NCBI GenBank assembly: GCA_965198285.1
Contig: OZ240251.1
Location: 3,038,001-3,102,000, forward strand
Source of the DNA: UBA11872 sp965198285
Lineage (GTDB): Bacteria; Chloroflexota; UBA11872
DNA: 64,000 nucleotides
Reading direction: 5' to 3'
Shown in pieces: positions 1-9,222 of this stretch. The notes under the pieces are model-generated. The model was not told the origin of the DNA. It worked only from the letters and a program-made list of their open reading frames with translations, and ran no database searches. Every line of letters starts with the position of its first letter. Within the stretch, counting starts at the first letter, position 1. A program made the translations under genes and the position numbers.

Positions 1-404
1 TGCCCCCATTCGTGCCACGCCTGCCGACGTTCGCGCTGCGCCCCCTCGCCTTCCTGCCAACCCCGACCAACCACCCCCGCCGCCCTGCCGAAAGACGGCC
101 CGCCTCCTGCCCCCTCGCCCTGTGGGAAAGGGTTGGAGCCTGCCCCGGACGCGATCCGGGGACTAGGGTCTTCCGGTCGAGGCGCCACCCCGCAGCGCCG
201 TCGCATCGAGCCGTCCCCACCGCGCCCCAAACCCCGCCAAAAAGCACCCCGCGCCGCCTCAAGAGTTTTTTGGAAAAAACTCTTACTGCGCGCGAGGCCC
301 CCGTTTTCGTGTCTCTGCCAACGTCGGCGCCCAGCCCTTCCACCCAGCGGGGCCGTCCCTCGCCGCATAGAATCCCCGCAACGCCCTCACCCAACCGATG
401 CCCA
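1..404. other. Gene-free leader region with repeat-like sequence
   Basis: No convincing gene is seen. The reading frame of the next gene stays open back to base 12, but its product there is Pro/Arg-rich low-complexity sequence with no family resemblance. The stretch holds repeat-type text (CCCCGGACGCGATCCGGGG at about 143-161, which recurs near 61,070) and an AT-rich palindrome at 261-284. Confidence 0.6.
261..284. terminator. AT-rich palindrome, possible bidirectional terminator
   Basis: Eleven-base arms AAGAGTTTTTT and AAAAAACTCTT face each other across GG. The A/T runs stand out in very GC-rich surroundings and would give a U-run in either transcript. It could end transcription entering from the left, but a GC-rich stem base is missing, so it may simply be a palindromic repeat. 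Confidence 0.35.
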
Positions 405-1562
405 ATGTCTGACCTCCGAGCCGTTGTCATCACCGACAGCACCAACGACCGCGGCGGCCCCTCCCACGGCCTCCACCGCACCTTCGACCGCAGCCCTGAC
501 GTCCAAACCGTCGCCCTCGCCGACCCCTCCGACGACCACCGCGACCACTGGCTCCAGGAGTCCGGCGCCGCCACCGGCTACGCCGACTACCGCGACATGC
601 TCGCCGCCGAGTCCCCCGACATCGCCATCATCGCCATTCACCGCTACCACCAGGAGCGGCTGCAGGCCTTCCTCGACACCATCGCGGCGGGCGTCAAGGG
701 CGTCGTCATCGAAAAGCCCATCGCCTCCCAGCCCGCCCACGCCGACCAGATGGTCGCCGCCGCCGATGCCGCCGGCGCGCGCGTCGTGCTGGCCCACCGC
801 GGCCGCGAGAACCCCGCCGTCCGCGAGGCCAAGCGCCAGGCCGCCACCGGCAAGTGGGGCCCCCTGATTCAGATCAAGGCCCGCGGCAAGGGCGACCATC
901 GCTGCGGCGTCGTGGACGCCCTCGTCCTCGGCACCCACGAGCTCAACACCATGCTCTACTTCGCCGAAGCCAACCCGATCTCCTGCTGGGGCACCGTGCT
1001 CATCAACGGCGCGCCCGCCCAGCGCAGCGACGCGATGGACGACGAGATGTACGAATCCGGGCCACAGGCCGGCGACCGGATCTTTGCCGAGTACACCTTC
1101 CCCAACGGCATCATCGGGTCCTACGAATCGCTCCCCATCGGCGACGGCTCAAACTCCGGCCACGCCCTCGGCTGCGACCTCTTCTTCCAGAACGCCGTCG
1201 TCACCACCCGCTCCAAGCCCGACGCCGAAATCCACATCTACCCGGAAGGCGACATCTTCCCCCAGGCCGAAGTCGGCGCCTGGCAGCCTCTCCTTCCCGA
1301 CGGTTGGACGCCCCCTGCCAGCGACATCGCCGCGCCCTACTGGGCTGACTGGCCGGGTCGCGAGTCCACCGCGTGCAGCAACCGGTCCATCGGCGCTGAA
1401 CTCGTGCGCTGCCTGCGCGAGAACACCGCCCCCGTCTACGCCAGCGGCATCCACGACGCCGCGGTCGTCGTGGACATGATCATCGGCCCACAGCGCAGCC
1501 ACCTTGAGGGCCGCCGCCTCGCTCTGCCGCTGGAAGCCCGCGGCAATCCTTGGGAGGGGTAA
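405..1562 (+). CDS. Gfo/Idh/MocA family oxidoreductase
   Basis: A 385-residue protein from the ATG at 405 (MSDLRAVVITDS). It has the family layout: an N-terminal Rossmann dinucleotide-binding domain with an acidic loop (ALADPSDD) and the conserved EKP motif near residue 105 (VVIEKPIASQ), then an alpha/beta substrate domain. Such enzymes are NAD(P)-dependent sugar or inositol dehydrogenases or reductases; the substrate cannot be read here. The longer open frame back to base 12 is rejected because it is low complexity and would push the Rossmann fold far from the N terminus. It is the first of three members of this family in the window. Confidence 0.85.
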   Translation: MSDLRAVVITDSTNDRGGPSHGLHRTFDRSPDVQTVALADPSDDHRDHWLQESGAATGYADYRDMLAAESPDIAIIAIHRYHQERLQAFLDTIAAGVKGVVIEKPIASQPAHADQMVAAADAAGARVVLAHRGRENPAVREAKRQAATGKWGPLIQIKARGKGDHRCGVVDALVLGTHELNTMLYFAEANPISCWGTVLINGAPAQRSDAMDDEMYESGPQAGDRIFAEYTFPNGIIGSYESLPIGDGSNSGHALGCDLFFQNAVVTTRSKPDAEIHIYPEGDIFPQAEVGAWQPLLPDGWTPPASDIAAPYWADWPGRESTACSNRSIGAELVRCLRENTAPVYASGIHDAAVVVDMIIGPQRSHLEGRRLALPLEARGNPWEG

Positions 1563-1613
1563 TCAGGCGAACCTGACGCCGCCCGCCGGCGGCCTATCCC
1601 ATCGGAGCGGTCG

Positions 1614-2483
1614 GTGCCAGTCGCCGCCCTAGCCCTCATCCTGGTCTCGTCCGTCCTGCACGCCAGCTGGAATCTGCTGGCCAAGCACAACCGCGGCAAC
1701 GCGGTCTTCTTCTGGCAGGCCCTCGTCGCCTCCGTCGTCATCTTCCTCGCGCCGTTCCTCATCCTCCTCGCCCAGCACCCCATCCCGCCCCACGGCTGGA
1801 TCTGGATCGCCCTGACCGGTCTCCTCCACACCTTCTACTTCCGCACCCTCGCCGCCGCCTACCGCCGCGCCGACCTCTCGGTCGCCTACCCCATCGCCCG
1901 CGGCCTCGGCCCCGCCCTGGTCCTGGTTCTCGCTGTCGGCGTCCTTGGCGAAAGCGTTTCGCCACTCGGCGTCGCCGGCATCCTCGCCGTTGTCCTCGGC
2001 ATCTACGCCATCAACATCCGGCGCAACGAGCCGGGTTCCTGGCTGGCCCCAGTTCGTGCCCTCGCCCAACCAGAGGGCCGCTACGCCGCAGGCACCGGCG
2101 TGATCATCGCCGCCTACACCCTGATCGACAACCAGGGCGTTTCGGTTGTGCATCCGCTTGTCTACATCTACCTCATGTACGCCCTATCCACTGCCGGAGT
2201 GCTGGTGACCTTCGTTGGGCGACAGCCCGACTGGACATCGCTTCGGCGGCTAGCCTCCTGGGGGCAGGCCGCTGCTGTCGCCTGCCTGTCAATCGTCGCT
2301 TACTCAATGGTGCTGATCGCGCTCAACATGGCGCCCACGCCGTACGTCGCGGCGGCCAGGGAACTCAGCATCGTGATCGGCGCCGCGCTAGGCGTTCTGC
2401 TTCTGGGAGAACCACTGCGACGCGAACGCATTGGCGGAGCCCTGCTCATCGCCGCGGGCGTCGCGATTATCGGCGTAGCCTGA
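1614..2483 (+). CDS. EamA/DMT-superfamily transporter
   Basis: A 289-residue, very hydrophobic protein with about ten membrane segments arranged as two EamA halves (residues about 5-135 and 155-285). It begins at a GTG, and the first helix runs directly from the start (VAALALILVSSVLHASWNLL). The C-terminal half ends in the usual short segment after LGVLLLGEPL. Members export metabolites such as amino acids, purines or drugs across the inner membrane; the substrate is unknown. It follows the oxidoreductase by 51 nt on the same strand and may be co-transcribed with it. Confidence 0.85.
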   Translation: MPVAALALILVSSVLHASWNLLAKHNRGNAVFFWQALVASVVIFLAPFLILLAQHPIPPHGWIWIALTGLLHTFYFRTLAAAYRRADLSVAYPIARGLGPALVLVLAVGVLGESVSPLGVAGILAVVLGIYAINIRRNEPGSWLAPVRALAQPEGRYAAGTGVIIAAYTLIDNQGVSVVHPLVYIYLMYALSTAGVLVTFVGRQPDWTSLRRLASWGQAAAVACLSIVAYSMVLIALNMAPTPYVAAARELSIVIGAALGVLLLGEPLRRERIGGALLIAAGVAIIGVA

Positions 2484-2484
2484 C

Positions 2485-3396
2485 CTACGCACGTTCCAGC
2501 GCAACGCTCATCAGGCGCCCATCGGAACGAACCACGACATCGCCAGCGAGATCTGTCCGAAAAACGTCCGCTCCAGTTGACCGCAGCCGGCGCAGCACAT
2601 CGTCGCGCGGGTGGTTGAAGGCGTTCCCCAGCCCCGCCGAGATGATCGCCACCTGGGGCTGCACGACATCCAGAAACTCCGGCGAGCTTGATGTCGACGC
2701 CCCATGGTGAGCGACCTTCAGAACGTCGGCGTCCAGCCCGTTGCTCAAGTCAATGAGCGATTGCTCAGCGGCGCGCTCGATGTCGCCGGTCAGCAGAAAG
2801 TCGGCGTCGCCATATCGCACGTGCAACACCATCGACTGGTTGTTGTCACCCCCGGCAACGTCGGGTGCGGCGAATCGAACCTGAATCGAAATCGCTGGAT
2901 GCCACTGGAGGGCCTCGCCGTCGCGCGGCCGTGCGATTCGGCTACCCGCCCGCGCGGCCGCGGCCTCGATCACGGACAGCAGCGGATGGTCGTGCTCAGG
3001 CTCAGACATCCAAAGCGTGGTCACCGACAACGCGCCCAGAATGTCGGCGGCGCCGCCAATGTGGTCGGCGTCCGCGTGCGTGAGCGCCAGCCCGTCCAGA
3101 CGATCAACGCCCAGCCGCGCCAGCCGCGGCAATAGGACCTGGCGCGCAGTCTGCGGGTCCGGACCTGCATCAACCAGGAGGGCGCGCTCCCCCAAGCGAA
3201 GCAGGATGGCGTCTCCCTGGCCCACGTCAAAGACTCGCAACTCCAGTTCACCAGGCGGCAGCGGCAAGGGCTTCGATCGCCCGGGCGGCCCACCCACCGC
3301 CTGGCCCAGCACCACAAAGGCGATAAAGACCAGAAGCCCAACGATCGCCAGCGGCCGCATCGCCGGACCCGGGTGCGGCAACGGCAGCCGCGGCAA
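2485..3396 (-). CDS. ComEC-type metallo-beta-lactamase-fold hydrolase
   Basis: A 303-residue protein matching the C-terminal hydrolase domain of ComEC as a separate polypeptide. A hydrophobic anchor near the N terminus (residues about 13-33) precedes the domain, so the active site should face outside the membrane. Metal-binding motifs are visible: VFDVGQGDAILLR, the HxDxDHxGG motif in LTHADADHIGGA, and VLKVAHHGAS. The ComEC channel domain is absent, so DNA uptake should not be assumed; an extracytoplasmic nuclease or phosphodiesterase role is possible. A start at the internal Met 13 (3360), directly before the anchor, is equally reasonable. It converges on the DMT gene with a 1-nt gap. Confidence 0.8.
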   Translation of the reverse strand: MPRLPLPHPGPAMRPLAIVGLLVFIAFVVLGQAVGGPPGRSKPLPLPPGELELRVFDVGQGDAILLRLGERALLVDAGPDPQTARQVLLPRLARLGVDRLDGLALTHADADHIGGAADILGALSVTTLWMSEPEHDHPLLSVIEAAAARAGSRIARPRDGEALQWHPAISIQVRFAAPDVAGGDNNQSMVLHVRYGDADFLLTGDIERAAEQSLIDLSNGLDADVLKVAHHGASTSSSPEFLDVVQPQVAIISAGLGNAFNHPRDDVLRRLRSTGADVFRTDLAGDVVVRSDGRLMSVALERA

Positions 3397-3476
3397 CGGG
3401 ACGAAAGGCGTCAGACCTGGCGTCCCTCGCCCGCGGTCAATTCAACCGCCTCGCCCAGGGCCGCCAGACCCCGTGG

Positions 3477-4763
3477 TCACAGGGGTCGTACGTGACCGTC
3501 GCCCAGCACGACCCACTTATAGGTCGTCATTTCACGCAGGCCCATGGGGCCGCGTGCGTGCAGCTTCTGCGTGCTGATGCCTACTTCAGCCCCCAGGCCA
3601 AATTCGCCACCGTCCGTGAATTGCGTGGACGCGTTGACGTACACGGCGGCCGCATCCACCTCATCGGTGAACCGACGCGCACTGCGGTGCGAGTTCGTCA
3701 CGATCGCCTCGGAGTGCCCGCCGCCGTGCCTGCGAATGTGAGCGATCGCGTCATCCATGCCGTCGACCAACGCAATCGACATTCGCAGTGACAGCCACTC
3801 GGTATCGAAGTCGTCCTCCCCAAGCGGCTCAAGAGCGAAATCGCCACGAAGCAACTGACCGACGTCGTTCCCGGCGTGGATTTCCACCCCGCGTCCGACC
3901 AGCTCGCGTGCCACGAGCGGAAGGAAATCCGCCGCAACCTCTCGGCTTACCAGCAGGGTGTCAAGAGCGTTGCAAATCGACGGGCGGCGGGTCTTCGCGT
4001 TCACCACAATTCGCTCGGCCATTGCGAAGTCGGCGCTGGCGTCCACAAAAGTGTGACAAACACCCCAGCCGGTTTCGATCACCGGGATCGTGGCCGTATC
4101 CGTCACGTAGTTGATCAGGCCCGCGCCGCCGCGGGGCACGATCACGTCAATGTGCTCACGATCTCGCAACAAGTCGTACATCAGCGCGCGGTCCGGATCG
4201 TCGATCAGCTGGACGGCGGCCGGCGGCGCTCCGGCCTTTTCCGCCGCCTCGCCGATCACCGCAGCCAGCGCAATGTTGCTCTGGAGGGCTTCCTTGCCAC
4301 CGCGCAGGATGACGGCGTTGCCGGCCTTCAGACAGAGTGCCGAGATGTCCACGGTCACGTTCGGACGGGCCTCGAATATCACGGCTACGACGCCAAGGGG
4401 GACGCGGCGGCGTCCGACTTCAAGACCATTACCTAGCCGTCGAGCGTCTTCCACGCTCCCGACGGGATCTTCCAGCCTAACGACGGTCTGCACCGCTGCG
4501 GAGATGTCAGCCAGTCGCTCAGGTGTCAGGGTAAGCCGGTCGATCAGCGCGTCGGTCATTCCGGCCGCACGGGCTGCACGCACATCAACCTGGTTAGCCG
4601 CCAGTATTTCGTCGGCGCGTGCAGGCAGCGCCTCGGCCATGGCGTTCAGGATGTCGTTCTTGGCGCTGGTTGGCAGCGTCGCTAGCACACGGCCGGCCTC
4701 GCGTGCGCCGGCGCCGATTGCGGAGAGATCGATTGCTGCGCGGGATGGCGTGACTGTGGTCAT
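3477..4763 (-). CDS. proA: Glutamate-5-semialdehyde dehydrogenase
   Basis: A 428-residue ProA, the second enzyme of proline biosynthesis: it reduces gamma-glutamyl phosphate to glutamate-5-semialdehyde with NADPH. The aldehyde-dehydrogenase fold is complete, with the catalytic cysteine in RPSICNALDTLL and the C-terminal stretch FGLGAEVGISTQKLHARGPM typical of ProA. Length is normal for the family. The start overlaps the proB stop by 4 nt, indicating translational coupling, and proB lies directly upstream so the pair forms one operon. Confidence 0.96.
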   Translation of the reverse strand: MTTVTPSRAAIDLSAIGAGAREAGRVLATLPTSAKNDILNAMAEALPARADEILAANQVDVRAARAAGMTDALIDRLTLTPERLADISAAVQTVVRLEDPVGSVEDARRLGNGLEVGRRRVPLGVVAVIFEARPNVTVDISALCLKAGNAVILRGGKEALQSNIALAAVIGEAAEKAGAPPAAVQLIDDPDRALMYDLLRDREHIDVIVPRGGAGLINYVTDTATIPVIETGWGVCHTFVDASADFAMAERIVVNAKTRRPSICNALDTLLVSREVAADFLPLVARELVGRGVEIHAGNDVGQLLRGDFALEPLGEDDFDTEWLSLRMSIALVDGMDDAIAHIRRHGGGHSEAIVTNSHRSARRFTDEVDAAAVYVNASTQFTDGGEFGLGAEVGISTQKLHARGPMGLREMTTYKWVVLGDGHVRPL

Positions 4764-5884
4764 TTGGCTCGCTCGGCGTCGCGGTCGATTACGACCAGAT
4801 TGTTGCGGTGGACAGCCTCGTCACCGCTTGAGGACCCGAGGATAGCGCCGATCGCAGTGGAAGGCTGGCCGCGAATCCGCGCTAGGTCGGTCGAACCGTA
4901 GTTCACGAGGCCGCGGGCGAAGACGTTTCCGAGGGAATCGGTCAGACTGACCAGGTCGCCGCGCTCGAACGCGCCTGCTACGCGCATGATCCCGGCCGGG
5001 AGCAGACTCCTCCCGTTGCTGACCAGGGCGCGGCGAGCTCCGTCATCCACGACAATCGAGCCGCGCTGGGCCAGGCTGGAACTCAACCAGCGGGCGCGAC
5101 TGGACCGGCGCGGCCCCCGGCCGGCGAAGCGCGTGCCCAAGGGTTCGCCCGCTTCGAGGCGGACCATGACGTCCGGCTCGTCGCCGCCGGCGACTACGAC
5201 GTCAATGCCGTCGGCGGCCGCCTCCAGCGCCGCCTGCAGCTTGGACCGCATCCCTCCAAGGCCACCGTGGGACGCCCCGCCGGCGATGCGTTCCAGTTCC
5301 GCGCGCGGGATCTCGCCCGCGTCCGGGATGAGTTTGGCCGACGGTTCAGACTCGGGATCCGCCGTGTACAGGCCGGCCGTGCGCGAGAGGATGTAGAGCC
5401 GGTCGGCGCCTACGAGCTTGGCGATGAGGACCGACAACCGGTCATTGTCGCCAAACCTCAGCTCCTCGGTAGCCACCACGTCGTTCTCATTGGCAATGGG
5501 AACCACGCCCGCGTCAAACAAGCCACTCAGGGCGTTGCGCGCGTTCAGATAGCCGGAACGGCTACGCAGGTCCGCTCGCGACAGCAGAGCCTGCGCCACA
5601 GTCATGCCTGCGTCCGCGAAGCAGGCCGCGTAGTGGGCCATCAGCGGCGCCTGCCCAACGGCCGCAAGCACTTGCCGGGTAACAAGCGTGTCGCCAGGCA
5701 GCGAGATGATGGATCGTCCGACCGCCACGGCGCCGGACGTCACCAACGCAACCTGTGTTCCCTGGGACCGGATGTAGGCGATCTGTCGGGCCATCTCGGC
5801 CACGAAGACCTCGTTAACCCCGGCGTCACCAGCCAACAGGCGGGTGCCGCATTTCACCACGATTCGGCGGGAAGCGTGCAACAT
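4760..5884 (-). CDS. proB: Glutamate 5-kinase
   Basis: A 374-residue ProB catalysing ATP-dependent phosphorylation of glutamate, the committed and normally proline-inhibited step of proline synthesis. An N-terminal amino-acid-kinase domain (RIVVKCGTRLLAG, TSGAVAVGR, IANENDVVATEE, GGLGGMRSKL) is followed by a C-terminal PUA domain from about residue 280. It is the first gene of proB-proA. It is divergently arranged from the EF-G-like gene across about 125 nt, which must hold both promoters. Confidence 0.96.
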   Translation of the reverse strand: MLHASRRIVVKCGTRLLAGDAGVNEVFVAEMARQIAYIRSQGTQVALVTSGAVAVGRSIISLPGDTLVTRQVLAAVGQAPLMAHYAACFADAGMTVAQALLSRADLRSRSGYLNARNALSGLFDAGVVPIANENDVVATEELRFGDNDRLSVLIAKLVGADRLYILSRTAGLYTADPESEPSAKLIPDAGEIPRAELERIAGGASHGGLGGMRSKLQAALEAAADGIDVVVAGGDEPDVMVRLEAGEPLGTRFAGRGPRRSSRARWLSSSLAQRGSIVVDDGARRALVSNGRSLLPAGIMRVAGAFERGDLVSLTDSLGNVFARGLVNYGSTDLARIRGQPSTAIGAILGSSSGDEAVHRNNLVVIDRDAERAK

Positions 5885-5963
5885 CGCCCAGGTCCTTTAG
5901 CCTGCGGAGAAGCGGCGCACAGATTGTAGGCGGACGCTGCCAACTGCCCCCCAGCCTCGCGCC

Positions 5964-5969
5964 TATAAT
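5964..5969 (+). promoter_or_regulatory. Consensus -10 box upstream of the EF-G-like gene
   Basis: A perfect TATAAT lies 42 nt before the ATG at 6011 in the proB / EF-G-like divergent gap. No good -35 hexamer is seen 16-18 nt upstream, so strength is uncertain. Confidence 0.45.
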
Positions 5970-6010
5970 GGCGACCTGCGGCTCAGGTGCCGGTTGCCGC
6001 AAGGCCGCAG

Positions 6011-8089
6011 ATGAGCGAGACGATGGACCGATACGAAACCGCGAGCATTCGAAACGTGGCCCTCGTCGCCCACAGCGGCGCGGGCAAGACCTCGCTTGCC
6101 GAGGCTCTGTACTTCGTCACCGGCAAAGCCTCTCGGCTGGGCCGCGTCGAAGAACACAACACCATTTCCGACTACGACCCCGACGAACACGAGCGGGGCA
6201 TGTCGATCAACCTGGCCGCCGTCGCCTGTGAGTGGGCGGGCGTGAAAGTCAATGTGATTGACACCCCGGGGTACGCCGACTTCATCGGCGAGGTCATCTC
6301 AGGCTTGCACGCGGCGGACGCCGCGGCCGTACTGATCGATGCCACCGCGGGAATTGAAGTGGGAACCGAAATCGTCTGGCGCCTGGCGTCCGACCTCAAC
6401 CGTCCGCGCATCCTGATCGTCAGTCGGGCCGACCGGGACAACGCGGACACGGCGTCGGTCGTTGACGACCTGCGCGAGCGGTTCGGCGCCAACGTGGCGC
6501 CGATCCAGGTGCCGATCGGCAACGGTACGGCATTCCGCGGCGTAGTCGACCTGTTGGACGGCAAGGCGCGCCTCTTCGGCGAGAACGCGTCGTCGGTGGG
6601 CGAAGCGCCCGACGACCTTGCCGACGAAGTTGAAGATGCCCGTGAACAGTTGGTGGAAGCCGTGGCGTCCACCGACGATGAACTCCTCGAGCAGTACCTG
6701 GAAGGCGAGGATCTACAGCGCGCGGACTTGGAACGCGCCCTGCGGGCCGGGGTGGCTGACGGAAGCATCTATCCGGTGCTATTCACGGCGGCCACCGACC
6801 TTAAAGGCGTTCGGGAGGCCCTGGAGGCCATGGTGGCCCTGGCGCCGTCGCCGGCCGAGGGGCTCAAAGCCATGTTGGACGGCAACGCTGCGCCAATTGA
6901 CGGGCCAGTCGTAGCTCAAGTCTTCAAGACGCTGGCCGATCCATTCGTCGGCAAGGTCTCGATGTTTCGCCTGTTTGCGGGCCAAATAGACGGCGAGGCG
7001 CAGCTCGTGGATCAGCGCACCGGCCAGACAGAGCGACTGGCCAACATCCAATTCGCAACCGGCAAGGAAGGGACACTGGCCCGGCGCGTGGTCGCCGGCG
7101 ACATTGGCTTCGTGACCAAGCTCGACGGCGTGACGACCGGCGACACGCTGACCGCGGGCACGCAAGCCATTGACCTGCCGGCGTTTGCCATGCCGCAGCC
7201 CTTATTCGAGGCGTCCATCAGCCCGGAGACGACGGCCGACCTGGACAAGATGGGCACGGCCCTGGCACGCCTGGTGGAAGAGGACCCCTCGCTCCAGTCG
7301 TACCGAAACGATGAAACGTTCGAGACGATCCTTGCCGGTCTGGGCGAGTCGCATGTGCGCATCAGCCTGGAACGCGTGCGCCGCAAGTTTGGGGTTGGGC
7401 TGAAAGCCGACGTTCCTCGGGTGGCCTATCGCGAGACTATCCGCAGAACCGTCAACGCGCATGGCCGCCACAAGCGGCAGTCGGGTGGACACGGACAATT
7501 TGGCGACGTGCACATCGAGTTTTCGCCGCTGGCGCGCGGCTCGGGGTTCGAGTTCGAAGACCGCGTCGTTGGCGGCCGTGTCCCACGCCAATACATCCCG
7601 GCCGTAGAGAAGGGGCTTCTTGAGACGATCGGTCGCGGAAGGCTGGCGGGCTATCCCATGGTGGACCTGAAAGCGGCACTGTTCGACGGCCAATACCACT
7701 CGGTCGATTCGTCCGACGAGTCGTTTCGTATCGCAGCGCGCCTGGCCTACGAGGACGGCGTCACGCAGGCCGGCCCCGTGATTCTGGAGCCGATCCTCAA
7801 GCTCGACATCATGATTCCCGACGGCAACACGGGGGATGTGATTGGGGACATCAGTTCAAAGCGCGGACATGTGCTTGGCATGGCGCCGGTCGAAGGTGAG
7901 CCAGGCTTCTCGATCGTGGAGGTTGAAGTGCCGGAGGCTGAGGTTCAGCGCTACGCGACGGACCTGCGCTCAATCACCCAGGGACGCGGACGCTTCACAC
8001 GCGAATTCGTGCGCTATGAAGAGGTTCCGCCAAACATCCAGGAACAGATCGTCGCGACGGCCGCACGACAGCGAGACGGGTCCAGCTAG
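6011..8089 (+). CDS. Elongation factor G-like GTPase (EF-G-2 type)
   Basis: A 692-residue five-domain translational GTPase. The G domain has G1 as AHSGAGKTSL, switch region ERGMSI and G3 as DTPGYADF. The G4 motif reads SRAD where canonical EF-G has NKMD. Domains II-V follow, including the domain IV stretch HGRHKRQSGGHGQFGDVHIE and a complete C-terminal domain V. The changed G1 and G4 motifs and DTPGY instead of DTPGH place it with the FusA2/EF-G-like paralogues of uncertain role rather than the housekeeping translocase, which should sit with rpsL-rpsG elsewhere. ATG 6011 is preferred over GTG 5987; ATG 6023 is another option. Confidence 0.85.
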   Translation: MSETMDRYETASIRNVALVAHSGAGKTSLAEALYFVTGKASRLGRVEEHNTISDYDPDEHERGMSINLAAVACEWAGVKVNVIDTPGYADFIGEVISGLHAADAAAVLIDATAGIEVGTEIVWRLASDLNRPRILIVSRADRDNADTASVVDDLRERFGANVAPIQVPIGNGTAFRGVVDLLDGKARLFGENASSVGEAPDDLADEVEDAREQLVEAVASTDDELLEQYLEGEDLQRADLERALRAGVADGSIYPVLFTAATDLKGVREALEAMVALAPSPAEGLKAMLDGNAAPIDGPVVAQVFKTLADPFVGKVSMFRLFAGQIDGEAQLVDQRTGQTERLANIQFATGKEGTLARRVVAGDIGFVTKLDGVTTGDTLTAGTQAIDLPAFAMPQPLFEASISPETTADLDKMGTALARLVEEDPSLQSYRNDETFETILAGLGESHVRISLERVRRKFGVGLKADVPRVAYRETIRRTVNAHGRHKRQSGGHGQFGDVHIEFSPLARGSGFEFEDRVVGGRVPRQYIPAVEKGLLETIGRGRLAGYPMVDLKAALFDGQYHSVDSSDESFRIAARLAYEDGVTQAGPVILEPILKLDIMIPDGNTGDVIGDISSKRGHVLGMAPVEGEPGFSIVEVEVPEAEVQRYATDLRSITQGRGRFTREFVRYEEVPPNIQEQIVATAARQRDGSS

Positions 8090-8100
8090 GGCGCCGCCAC

Positions 8101-9171
8101 ATGAGGGATGGTATGAACACTTCGGAACGCGGATTCCTGAATGCGCTTGTTGAGGCGCCCAGCCCATCAGGCTATGAGCAGCCGGTGCGTCGTGTCTACC
8201 ATGAGTACACCGAGGAGTTCGCGGACCGCGTGCGCTCCGACGTGCATGGCAACGTCATCGCCACGCGCAACCTGGATGGCAATCCGCGGGTCATGTTCGC
8301 CGGGCATTGCGATGAGTTGGGATTCCAGGTCAACTACATCACCAGCGACGGATTCATCTACTTCAACACCATCGGGGGACATGACGCCGGCGTCATTCCG
8401 GGCCGTCGTGTAGTGATCCACACCCGGAACGGCCCAGTTGCTGGGGTGACAGGGCGACGGGCCATCCACCTCACGCCTGTAAGTGATCGTGGCAAGCCGG
8501 CCAAGGTCGAGGACATCTGGATCGATATCGCGGTGGCGGACAAGGACGAGGCGCTAAGCCTGGTGCAGATCGGCGACCCCATCACCTACGGCGTGGGTAT
8601 ACAGGATCTTCGGAATGGCGTCGTGGCCGGACGCGCACTTGATAACAAGGTCGGCGCCTGGGTGGTCGGCGAGGCGCTTCGCCGGATCGATGGCGAACAG
8701 CTGCAAGCGTCGGTGCATGCCGTGGCCACGGTGCAGGAAGAGATCGGCCTACGCGGCGCGGAGACGAGCGCGTTTGGCATTGACCCACTGGTGGCGGTTG
8801 CGGTGGACGTGACGCACGCCACCGATCACCCCAACATCAATAAGAAGACCGCGGGCGACGTGACGCTGGGCGGCGGTCCCACGATTTCGCGCGGGCCGAA
8901 CTTCAACCCGGTGGTGGTGCAGAAACTGGTCGAAGCCGCGGAAGCTCTGGACATGCCGGTTCAGATGGAAGCGGCAGGTCGCGGAACGGGAACGGATGCG
9001 AACGCAATCCAGTTGACGCGGGCCGGGGTGGCCACGGGGCTGGTCAGCGTCCCGCTGCGCTACATGCACACACCGTCCGAGATCGTCGCGCTGTCCGACG
9101 CCGACGCGGCCGCCACGCTGCTGGCGGAGTTCGCGAACCGCATCTCGCCGGACGACGACTTCACGCCTTAG
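8101..9171 (+). CDS. M42 family metallopeptidase
   Basis: A 356-residue dinuclear-zinc aminopeptidase of the M42 (FrvX/TET/PepA-like) family that trims peptides in the cytoplasm, usually as a dodecamer. Metal and catalytic motifs are present in order: AGHCDELGF, the ALDNKVGAWV bridging-Asp motif, the catalytic Glu pair in VQEEIGLRGA, AVDVTHATDHP and the final His in LRYMHTPSE. It starts 11 nt after the EF-G-like stop, so the two are probably co-transcribed. An alternative ATG lies 12 nt downstream of the chosen one. Confidence 0.92.
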   Translation: MRDGMNTSERGFLNALVEAPSPSGYEQPVRRVYHEYTEEFADRVRSDVHGNVIATRNLDGNPRVMFAGHCDELGFQVNYITSDGFIYFNTIGGHDAGVIPGRRVVIHTRNGPVAGVTGRRAIHLTPVSDRGKPAKVEDIWIDIAVADKDEALSLVQIGDPITYGVGIQDLRNGVVAGRALDNKVGAWVVGEALRRIDGEQLQASVHAVATVQEEIGLRGAETSAFGIDPLVAVAVDVTHATDHPNINKKTAGDVTLGGGPTISRGPNFNPVVVQKLVEAAEALDMPVQMEAAGRGTGTDANAIQLTRAGVATGLVSVPLRYMHTPSEIVALSDADAAATLLAEFANRISPDDDFTP

Positions 9172-9222
9172 GGAAGGTCAACTCGTCGGCATCCGTCGGG
9201 TCGGCGATACGCGGCCGAAACC

